A DNA stretch of 64,000 nucleotides, taken from Fischerella sp. JS2. GTDB taxonomy: Bacteria > Cyanobacteriota > Cyanobacteriia > Cyanobacteriales > Nostocaceae. The notes beneath the pieces are model-generated. The model saw nothing but the letters and a program-made list of their open reading frames with translations. It was not told the DNA's origin and made no database searches. The translations under genes and the position numbers were made by a program. How positions within the stretch are numbered: the first letter of the stretch is position 1; every line of letters begins with the position of its first letter. Location of the stretch: NCBI RefSeq assembly GCF_032393985.1, contig NZ_CP135918.1:1302001-1366000 (forward strand), in the 5' to 3' direction. Positions 11,259 to 17,707 of this stretch are shown piece after piece.

Positions 11259-11358
11259 TAGGGGAAAAGAAATTTTGCTCCTTCATTGTGAACTATTTTG
11301 CAAAAGTTGGGGAAAGGGTAAAGGGAAAAGCATTTTTCACTCCCTTTAACCATTTCCC
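11259..11358. repeat. Dispersed noncoding repeat, copy 2, ending in a hairpin
   Basis: Copy of the element seen at 67-215. The last 50 bases (11309-11358) form an imperfect hairpin: GGGGAAAGGGTAAAGGGA against TCCCTTTAACCATTTCCC. It lies about 40 bp downstream of the minus-strand hsp20 gene and upstream of dnaK, so it could end the hsp20 transcript, but no U-tract follows. Confidence 0.5.
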
Positions 11359-11398
11359 TTTTAACCGAACCGTATTCTATCTACCCCTATAGCAAGGG

Positions 11399-11836
11399 TT
11401 AGACAATATTAACTTTGACAATTTTATTTTTCTCGTCTTCTGCTTTTGGAAGTGTTAGTTGCAGAATACCATTCTTATACTCTGCTTTCACACTGGTATT
11501 CTCAACTCGTGCAGGAAGAGGAATCACTCGCTGGAATTTACCATAACGAAATTCGGTACGAGTCATTCCTTTTTCTTCAGTTTTAGTTTCTTCTTTTCGT
11601 TCTCCGCTAATTGAAACCGCTTCGGCAGAAACTTGTACATCAATGTCTTTTGCGTCCATTCCTGGAATTTCCAGTTTTAAATGAATGGCATCTGATGATT
11701 CTTGCATTTCTGCTGCGGGAATAAAGTTTGTACCGATTCTTTCACCGTCTCTTGTCATTAAACGATCAAATAAACGGTTCATATCTTGTTGTAAATTTTC
11801 AATTTCTTGGAATGGTTGCCAACGAATTAGAGACAT
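11399..11836 (-). CDS. Small heat-shock protein, Hsp20/alpha-crystallin family
   Basis: ATP-independent holdase that keeps unfolding proteins soluble and hands them to DnaK. The alpha-crystallin domain spans about residues 40-145: AAEMQESSDAIHLKLEIPGM at its start, GKFQRVIPLPARVE in the middle and the conserved YKNGILQLTLPK near the end. The short C-terminal tail reads KIVKVNIV, containing the I/V-x-I/V anchor. At 145 residues it is a usual length. A GGAGG ribosome site lies 8 bases before the ATG at 11836. The leader contains an imperfect GTTCA(A)ATTA / TAATTGAAC inverted repeat close upstream of the ribosome site, a possible regulatory structure. It is upstream of dnaK on the same strand. 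Confidence 0.93.
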   Translation of the reverse strand: MSLIRWQPFQEIENLQQDMNRLFDRLMTRDGERIGTNFIPAAEMQESSDAIHLKLEIPGMDAKDIDVQVSAEAVSISGERKEETKTEEKGMTRTEFRYGKFQRVIPLPARVENTSVKAEYKNGILQLTLPKAEDEKNKIVKVNIV

Positions 11837-11974
11837 AGCATTTACCTCCGATTTTGCTGTTCAATTATGTAATTTATTTAATTTGAACTATCTAATTTCA
11901 CATTAATAAGTGAGCAAAAAATTGTGGGTTCGGTTCTCTCGAAAAACCTGATTCATCCTTCCGAACAAAACCGT

Positions 11975-12220
11975 TTAAGACGGCTGTGGTCGTGAGCGAG
12001 TGAATTCTTTAACAAGAGGAGCGCGTTTACTTTGAGCCTTGCGTGATGTCGGCAAGAAAGAGGACGCGATCGCTCCACCGTAAAGCACAATGTAAATCAC
12101 CCAAAAATTGACATTCAGCTTGAGACACCACAAAAAGATCCAGATATAAGCGCTGGGAAAAAGCATCCCTACAGCGGCTAAGGGAAGCCACTTGAAAGAC
12201 TGAGTTGTTTGCTTTTTCAT
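11975..12220 (-). CDS. Small two-helix membrane protein, function unknown
   Basis: Unrecognised 81-residue protein. Two hydrophobic stretches can be seen, about residues 11-33 (WLPLAAVGMLFPSAYIWIF) and 38-55 (NFWVIYIVLYGGAIASS), followed by a basic tail (TSRKAQSKRAPLVKEFTRSR) that probably stays in the cytoplasm. A CAAGGAGTAG ribosome site precedes the ATG. It lies between ftsH and hsp20 on the same strand. An FtsH- or stress-related membrane role is only an inference from position. The AT-rich gap that follows it contains no other gene. Confidence 0.6.
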   Translation of the reverse strand: MKKQTTQSFKWLPLAAVGMLFPSAYIWIFLWCLKLNVNFWVIYIVLYGGAIASSFLPTSRKAQSKRAPLVKEFTRSRPQPS

Positions 12221-12324
12221 GGTCTACTCCTTGATAACAGAGGTGGGAGTGGGGGGATAACAATATCACCCCATTACCCAAAGTGTTACTTTTACATGTC
12301 AGTCAGAAAAACCGCACTACTTAC

Positions 12325-14313
12325 CTACTTAAGAGGTAATTTACTGTCTAGGTTTTCATCAAGTTGTTCCATTTCACTCCAGGATGTCTGAAGTGGAGGC
12401 TGTGCTTCTGGAAGCTTACCCGTTCGTAACCAGTGGTGCAGGTTTGAAGGTGAGTGTGCTTGATCGAGGCGCGATCGCAACTCCTCACCTTCCAAAATCT
12501 CTTTCTGCAACAGGGTTTGTGCTGTTTCTTCCAACAAGTCTTGATTGTGTTGCAGAATCTGCAAGGCCATCTGGTGAGCGCCGTCGATGATCTTCTTCAC
12601 CTGACGATCAATCTCCTCCGCTACCTTGGGACTCACGGAACGACGGGGATTGCTGTAACCTTCTAAAAACTGTTGCTGGACTTTCTCAAAAGCGATTGGA
12701 CCCAGTTCATTGCTCATGCCATAAAGGGTAACGGCACGTTCTGCCAGATCTGTTGCCTTTTGAATATCATCGCTGGCTCCAGTAGACACCTCACCAAAGA
12801 CCAGTTCCTCCGCTGAACGTCCACCCAACAGGGTAGCAATGCGACCGCGAAGTTCACTTTCAATCATTAAAAAGCGGTCTTCCTCTGGCAACTGAACTGT
12901 ATAGCCCAATGCACCGACACCACGAGGTACGATCGAGATTTTTTCCACTTTACCAGCACCAGGCATTAATGCACCGACAATCGCATGTCCGACTTCGTGA
13001 TAGGCAACGGTCTTCTTCTCAATTTCATTTAAAACACGAGATTTTTTCTCTAAACCAGCCACTACGCGTTCAATCGCTTCATTGAAATCTGCCATTGTTA
13101 CAGCGTTGCGATTTTGACGCGCAGCCAGCAGTGCCGCCTCGTTGACCAAATTTGCCAGGTCTGCACCAGCAAATCCGGGGGTGCGGATCGCGATTTTCTC
13201 CAGATCAACGTCCTCTGCTAATTTGACATTGCGGGCATGAACTTTCAGAATGGCTTCTCGCCCGATTTTATCGGGGCGATCAACCACAACTTGTCGGTCA
13301 AACCGACCAGGACGCCGTAGAGCCGGATCTAGGATCTCCGGACGGTTCGTCGCAGCTAAGATAATTACGCCCGTATTGGCATCAAACCCATCCATTTCAG
13401 TTAATAATTGGTTGAGGGTCTGCTCGCGTTCGTCATTGCCACCAATAAACGGGCCATTGCCACCGCGAGATTTACCCAGAGCATCTAGTTCATCAATAAA
13501 CACAATGCAGGGCGCTTGTTGCTTGGCTTGCTCGAACAAATCACGCACCCGTGCTGCACCAACCCCAACAAAAAGTTCAATGAACTCTGAACCAGAAATA
13601 CTGAAGAATGGAACGCCTGCTTCTCCCGCAACCGCTTTGGCGAGGAGGGTTTTTCCTGTGCCAGGCGGTCCCACCAGTAAAACACCTTTGGGAATCTTAG
13701 CTCCTAAACGAATATAGCGATCAGCGTGCTTGAGAAAGTCTACAATTTCTTGAAGTTCTGCTTTAGCTTCATCCACCCCCGCAACATCATCAAACTTCAC
13801 GCCTGTAACGCCTTCTGAATAAATTCGCGCTTTGCTCTTACCCACAGTGAGGGCAGCAGGCCCCGCCCCTTGAGCGCGGCTGAACAACCAAGCCCAAATA
13901 CCAAAGAAAATTAGCGGCGGCACTACCCAACTGAGTATCGTTCCAATCCAGCCCGTATTGTTTGGTGGTGGAGCAGCAAATTCCACATTGTGTTCCCGCA
14001 AAATCTTGGGTAAGTCGAGATCCAGGGCAACAGGTGTAGTTTCTAAGATAATCGGAGCCTGCTTTTGTGCGCCTGGTTTGGATTTCAGCATATACTGAAT
14101 CCGGTTAGGACTGACGATCGCTCGCGCCACCTGCCCATTCTCCACTTGTTCAATGAAAGTGCTGTAGGGAACCTCTGGCAGACGGGGGCGCAACGCTGGT
14201 AAGAGAAGGAAATTCAATAGCAACAGTGCAGTCACGAAAATGATCAGGCTGTTGCCAAACTGTCTTGGTTTTGGATTCTTTTGCGAACGTTGAGTCTCAG
14301 TTTCAACAGGCAT
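12325..14313 (-). CDS. ftsH: ATP-dependent zinc metalloprotease FtsH
   Basis: Membrane-anchored AAA+ protease that degrades damaged membrane proteins, in cyanobacteria notably photosystem II D1. Two membrane helices flank a periplasmic or lumenal loop: about residues 22-43 and 125-147. The AAA domain has Walker [10 protein letters not shown] near 215, Walker [14 protein letters not shown] and the second region of homology [19 protein letters not shown]. The zinc site is HEVGH near 440. Length about 662 is typical. The frame opens at GTG 14319; the ATG at 14313 with an AGG five bases upstream is my choice. The neighbouring stress genes suggest co-regulation. Which of the several cyanobacterial FtsH paralogues this is cannot be said from sequence alone. 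Confidence 0.95.
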   Translation of the reverse strand: MPVETETQRSQKNPKPRQFGNSLIIFVTALLLLNFLLLPALRPRLPEVPYSTFIEQVENGQVARAIVSPNRIQYMLKSKPGAQKQAPIILETTPVALDLDLPKILREHNVEFAAPPPNNTGWIGTILSWVVPPLIFFGIWAWLFSRAQGAGPAALTVGKSKARIYSEGVTGVKFDDVAGVDEAKAELQEIVDFLKHADRYIRLGAKIPKGVLLVGPPGTGKTLLAKAVAGEAGVPFFSISGSEFIELFVGVGAARVRDLFEQAKQQAPCIVFIDELDALGKSRGGNGPFIGGNDEREQTLNQLLTEMDGFDANTGVIILAATNRPEILDPALRRPGRFDRQVVVDRPDKIGREAILKVHARNVKLAEDVDLEKIAIRTPGFAGADLANLVNEAALLAARQNRNAVTMADFNEAIERVVAGLEKKSRVLNEIEKKTVAYHEVGHAIVGALMPGAGKVEKISIVPRGVGALGYTVQLPEEDRFLMIESELRGRIATLLGGRSAEELVFGEVSTGASDDIQKATDLAERAVTLYGMSNELGPIAFEKVQQQFLEGYSNPRRSVSPKVAEEIDRQVKKIIDGAHQMALQILQHNQDLLEETAQTLLQKEILEGEELRSRLDQAHSPSNLHHWLRTGKLPEAQPPLQTSWSEMEQLDENLDSKLPLK

Positions 14314-14737
14314 AGACACCTACCTCAATCTAGTTTGAAAAGAAGGCAGAAGGGGTAAGAACTTTCATGGCAAGGTTAGTGTACCAACGTTCATGAATAG
14401 CTATCTTGAAAATAAGGCAGTGGTAGCTGGGGGCAGTCCCAATGAAACAATATTCACAGTCAAATGATGAAACAGATATTTTCCCCTATACCCTCATACC
14501 CTTACACCCCTACACCCCCTTTTCTTTGTTGTGAACTCTATTCGTGAGATGCTCGGTAATGATTGGTAATGATTGGTCAAATTTGGTGTTGTTATTATAA
14601 TTAGTTAGGTCTTGACTATTACACTTTAATTAATTACAAAACTCCCCCAAGCAATCGGTTGGGAGAACCGTCATAATCTCCGTTCGGGAAACACTACTTC
14701 AAGCAAACTCAGAATCTCAAAATAGTTTGCTATCTAT

Positions 14738-14810
14738 ATTGAGTAGAGCAGCTACAACGAAAATCTAACCTGCATTTCAAAATTGAAGTTAGATGCTTGT
14801 GCTGCTCAAT
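14738..14810. promoter_or_regulatory. Nested inverted repeats upstream of hsp20
   Basis: Between divergent ftsH and hsp20 lies a nested set of complementary arms: ATTGAG plus GAGCAGC (14738-14752) with GCTGCTCAAT (14801-14810); inside them ATCTAAC (14763-14769) with GTTAGAT (14788-14794); inside these TTCAA (14776-14780) with TTGAA (14783-14787). As RNA this folds into one long interrupted hairpin ending about 60 bases before the hsp20 start. It could be a structured 5' leader or a repressor-binding site. Confidence 0.4.
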
Positions 14811-14871
14811 CTATATTGGTGTATACAAACTCTACAAACGATAAAAATTGATTGCAAAGGAGGCTAACCGT

Positions 14872-15384
14872 ATGAGAATAATGCGTTGGCAACCTTTTGA
14901 GCGAATGGAATCGTTACGTCGTCAGCTTGATCAAATTTTTGACGAGTTTACGGGTACATCTACAGAGCGTGAAGCTGCTTGGTATCCTGCCATTGAGTTA
15001 ATCGATACCTCTGATAATCTGGTGTTGCGTGTTCAACTTCCTGGTATTGATCGCAACCACCTTAATATTCAAGCGACGCGAGATGCTGTACTGATTGAGG
15101 GCGAGTATCCTTATCCACAGCAATCTGAAAACAGTCAGTGGTTCCGCTCGGAGTTTGCCTATGGTAAATTCCGTCGGCTGATCGCCTTACCTGTTGCGAT
15201 CGAACCTGATCGCGTACACGCCGAGTTTCAGGATGGTATTTTGACCCTCACTCTACTTAAAACTGAACAAGAACGTCGTCGGGTTGTGAAGGTGAACTTA
15301 GGCGAGTTGTCAGGTTCAACCTCCACTGCCACCCTAGAAGCCGCTAGCGAAACTGTACCAAACGGAAACAATCACGGCAGTTAA
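14872..15384 (+). CDS. Small heat-shock protein, Hsp20/alpha-crystallin family (second copy)
   Basis: Second Hsp20 holdase of the island. The alpha-crystallin domain runs from about residue 38 to 145: YPAIELIDTSDNLVLRVQLPG, then YGKFRRLIALPVAIE and FQDGILTLTLLKTE. The tail VVKVNLGEL holds the anchor motif and is followed by about 25 Ser/Thr/Ala-rich residues, longer than the copy at 11399. The frame can be read from a TTG at 14848, but AAGGAGG lies within that extension and stands 8 bases before ATG 14872, so the true start is 14872. The first residues (RIMRWQPFERMESLRRQLDQIFDE) parallel the first Hsp20. An intrinsic terminator follows. Confidence 0.93.
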   Translation: MRIMRWQPFERMESLRRQLDQIFDEFTGTSTEREAAWYPAIELIDTSDNLVLRVQLPGIDRNHLNIQATRDAVLIEGEYPYPQQSENSQWFRSEFAYGKFRRLIALPVAIEPDRVHAEFQDGILTLTLLKTEQERRRVVKVNLGELSGSTSTATLEAASETVPNGNNHGS

Positions 15385-15393
15385 ATGAATCGT

Positions 15394-15426
15394 GAAGGCT
15401 CCTCCCTAACCCTGAGGGGCCTTTTC
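15394..15426 (+). terminator. Intrinsic terminator of hsp20
   Basis: GAAGGCTCCTC (15394-15404) pairs with GAGGGGCCTTTTC (15414-15426) around a 9-base loop; the 3' arm runs into CTTTTC. It begins 9 bases after the hsp20 stop codon. Confidence 0.7.
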
Positions 15427-15529
15427 ACCCCTTAACTGATTTAATTATCATGTCTACTTGAAGACTTATTATTAAGGCTGATGCACCGGACGTAGAGATA
15501 TTGTTGACGTAGCTAAAATGAGACTCCAT

Positions 15530-15566
15530 GAGCCAGGTAGTTTACTACTCACTGCCTGGCTCTTTT
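15530..15566 (+). terminator. Strong terminator without an obvious gene before it
   Basis: GAGCCAGG (15530-15537) and CCTGGCTC (15555-15562) form a perfect 8-bp stem with a 17-base loop, followed by TTTT. It is 145 bp beyond the hsp20 stop and past that gene's own terminator, between convergent genes. It may be a backup terminator or the end of a small RNA starting near 15430-15480. Confidence 0.6.
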
Positions 15567-15621
15567 CAATCAAAATAAACGAGTGCTATCAAGCACCACG
15601 CTCAAAACTCCCAATTACCCA

Positions 15622-16161
15622 TTACCAAGCGTAGGGCTTAAACTCTTTATCCAGCGGCGTTTGAGCAATGTGATTAGTGTAGTTATGGATAACTTTCACA
15701 GCAATACCTAAAATTACCTCTAGAACTTGTTGCTTTGTGTAACCAGCATTCATAAATGTCTCGATTTCTTCGTCAGTTACCCAACCACGAGCTTGCACCA
15801 AGAGCTGAGTAAAGTGACGAAGTGCCTGTAGTTTTGGATCTTGCAGGAGTTCACCATTTCGCATCGCATCTATATCTTTGGTGGACATACCAATCATTTT
15901 CGCCAAGCCTGAGTGTGCTGCCATGCAGTAGTGACACTCGTTTTCATAATTGGCTGCCAAGTAGACTATCTGCTGTTCCACTGGACTAAAGCTAGTTGTG
16001 CTGAAAAGATCCCACAGAGCCATACCACCCTGCAAAAGTGCAGGCGCTTCGGCACAGATACCCTCTAGATTGGGAATGAAACCAAATGTTTCCTTGACAT
16101 GGCACAGAGCTGCTCGAGATGCTGCGGGTACTGTTTCTAGAGTATGAATAGTGAATTCCAT
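15622..16161 (-). CDS. Carboxymuconolactone decarboxylase/AhpD-like protein
   Basis: Member of the AhpD/CMD fold, many of which are thiol peroxidases. The signature is NECHYCMAAHSGLAK near residues 74-88: a CxxC pair with a following His, as in peroxidatic AhpD-like proteins. The rest is helical, including VLEVILGIAVKVIHNYTNHIA near the C-terminus. At 179 residues it has the usual length. It is transcribed divergently from a TetR regulator 163 bp away, and two palindromic operators lie in between, so it is probably the regulator's target and an oxidative or electrophile-stress defence gene. The substrate is not known. Confidence 0.82.
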   Translation of the reverse strand: MEFTIHTLETVPAASRAALCHVKETFGFIPNLEGICAEAPALLQGGMALWDLFSTTSFSPVEQQIVYLAANYENECHYCMAAHSGLAKMIGMSTKDIDAMRNGELLQDPKLQALRHFTQLLVQARGWVTDEEIETFMNAGYTKQQVLEVILGIAVKVIHNYTNHIAQTPLDKEFKPYAW

Positions 16162-16254
16162 TGTGCTGTATTTTTTAAAGTATTGGTATTATCAACATTG
16201 GATGTCGGAAGGGAAAAACCCGCTCGACAACGCTGATCACACACTTGTCACTGA

Positions 16255-16272
16255 GTAGACAAAATTGTCTAC
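16255..16272. promoter_or_regulatory. Palindromic operator 1 (TetR-type)
   Basis: GTAGACAAAATTGTCTAC: 8-bp arms GTAGACAA and TTGTCTAC around a 2-bp centre. A second copy lies at 16293-16310, 38 bp away centre to centre. Both stand in the intergenic region between the divergent AhpD-like and TetR genes, the usual place for an autoregulatory TetR operator. Confidence 0.85.
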
Positions 16273-16292
16273 TGTTTAGTAGAATATCTTAA

Positions 16293-16310
16293 GTAGACAA
16301 TTTTGTCTAC
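16293..16310. promoter_or_regulatory. Palindromic operator 2 (TetR-type)
   Basis: GTAGACAATTTTGTCTAC, the exact reverse complement of operator 1. It ends 14 bp before the TetR start codon and so probably covers that gene's transcription start or ribosome-binding area, giving autorepression. Confidence 0.85.
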
Positions 16311-16324
16311 ATAATGAGAAATCA

Positions 16325-16891
16325 ATGGCACAAGAGACTAACCAAATTTACAATCGCATTCTGGAAACCGCTTCCGAGCTTTTCTACCAAAAAGGGATTC
16401 AGCACGTTGGAATTAACGAGGTGATAGCTGCTTCAGACGTTGCCAAACGGACTTTCTATAAGTATTTTCCTTCAAAAGACCAACTCATTTTGGAGGTGAT
16501 GCGCGATCGCGAAAAGCAGTGGTTGCAGTGGTTTCAAAAATCTGTTGAAGAGCGAGGAAACACAGCTAAAGAAAAACTACTCGCAACTTTTGATGTGCTG
16601 GGGGAGTGGTATGCTCAACCAGATTTTCGCGGGTGTCCCTTTATTAATGCAGTCCTAGAAATTGCCGATGCAAATCATCCAGTTCATAAAGTTTCTGTCT
16701 CTTTACGTGAAGCGATCCGCACTCATATTGTCAAACTAGCAATAGAAGCAGAAATTCGCAATCCAGAAGCATTCTCTCAACAGTACTTGCTGTTAATTGG
16801 TGGTGCTAGTTTAATGGCAACGATTGAAGGAACTTCAGCAGGAGCAAAATATGCTCGTCAAGCTTTATCTATTCTCATTGATGGAAGTTAA
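16325..16891 (+). CDS. TetR/AcrR-family transcriptional regulator
   Basis: Ligand-responsive repressor. The N-terminal HTH is clear: RILETASELFYQKGIQHVGINEVIAASDVAKRTFYKYFPSKDQLI (about residues 11-55), matching the TetR_N pattern. The rest (about 60-188) is the helical ligand-binding and dimer domain; CPFINAVLEIAD near 101-112 resembles a subgroup with a conserved Cys that could sense oxidants or electrophiles. Length 188 is usual. It is divergent from an AhpD-like gene, with two identical palindromes between, so autoregulation and control of that gene are likely. Confidence 0.92.
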   Translation: MAQETNQIYNRILETASELFYQKGIQHVGINEVIAASDVAKRTFYKYFPSKDQLILEVMRDREKQWLQWFQKSVEERGNTAKEKLLATFDVLGEWYAQPDFRGCPFINAVLEIADANHPVHKVSVSLREAIRTHIVKLAIEAEIRNPEAFSQQYLLLIGGASLMATIEGTSAGAKYARQALSILIDGS

Positions 16892-16930
16892 TGTCTAGTT
16901 TCCAGATTTGAACTTATGTCTTAACATTAC

Positions 16931-16964
16931 TTAACTTAGTACCTAACGCCTTGATCTTTACTGG
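16931..16964 (+). promoter_or_regulatory. Conserved upstream element, copy 1
   Basis: This 34-bp stretch matches 23394-23428 with about four mismatches and a single one-base gap. Both copies contain TTAGTACCT and end in ATCTTTACTGG. Each precedes a gene: here the 65-residue protein at 17045, there ndhK at 23573. It also contains CTTAAC-like tandem repeats reminiscent of a PHO box, but the spacing is irregular. A shared promoter or operator is the simplest reading. Confidence 0.5.
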
Positions 16965-17044
16965 TGTAGAGTGAGTGAAACAGACACACTGAAAACATAA
17001 GCAGTTCATAAAACTTAAAAATTTCAAAAGGAGTCGAACTAATT

Positions 17045-17242
17045 ATGTTTGCAGTATTTGTTGTTTTAACTCGTAATTATCTTGGTCAGGCAAAATTCAA
17101 TCAAGTACGTGGAAAATTAATTGTATTACACACTCAGGCGATTACTTACTTTTGCGATCGCTTTGGAATTGACCGTATGACTCGCCAAAATCTCATCCGT
17201 TTGGCTCATGCTAATGGCAAGCGATTGGGTTTACTTTCTTAG
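17045..17242 (+). CDS. Small conserved cyanobacterial-type protein, function unknown
   Basis: 65 residues, with a hydrophobic start (MFAVFVVLTRNYLGQ) and a basic remainder (KFNQVRGKLIVLHTQAITYFCDRFGI, RQNLIRLAHANGKRLGLL). I believe proteins like this are widespread in cyanobacteria, some annotated loosely as electron transporters, but I see no cofactor-binding motif and only one Cys. AAAGGAG stands 10-11 bases before the ATG, supporting the start. The upstream element shared with ndhK suggests common control with respiratory or photosynthetic electron flow; that is inference. Confidence 0.7.
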   Translation: MFAVFVVLTRNYLGQAKFNQVRGKLIVLHTQAITYFCDRFGIDRMTRQNLIRLAHANGKRLGLLS

Positions 17243-17707
17243 AAAGAGTTGCCAAAATGTTTTTCTGCCGACATCGAAGCCGACATCGAAAAAGTGACCA
17301 TATCCTGAAATGGAAAATTGCGCTGTAACATTAGCCACAGACATTTAGTAGGGTTAACGTAGAATTTAGGATTAATAACCTCATGCATATCTACTGTTCA
17401 CTAATTATCTTTTTGGTTTGTCGAATTATATATTAATTTGACTAATGACTTATTGCTTTTTATTATCAACTGAGCGTAGACATGCCAAGGATGTCTGCGC
17501 TTATACATATTTACTGTGTTGAGATTTACCTAAGAAATTAATGCTAGATGAAATAATTGATTGAATATAAGAACAAATTAATAATTAACTACAGAATTCT
17601 CCATTAATTCAGTAAAATTAGGGCTATGTATGAAAGATAAAAAAACGGCTATTTTATTATTCTAGCGGCTGATAAAAAGGAAAACCGCTTCATAAGGTAG
17701 TCAAAGA
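17243..17707. other. Intergenic region, no gene seen
   Basis: A/T-rich DNA with a short direct repeat GCCGACATCGAA near 17268-17292 and nothing else I can assign. It should hold the promoter of the following metalloprotease gene, whose ATG at 17708 is preceded by AAGGTAG. Confidence 0.4.
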
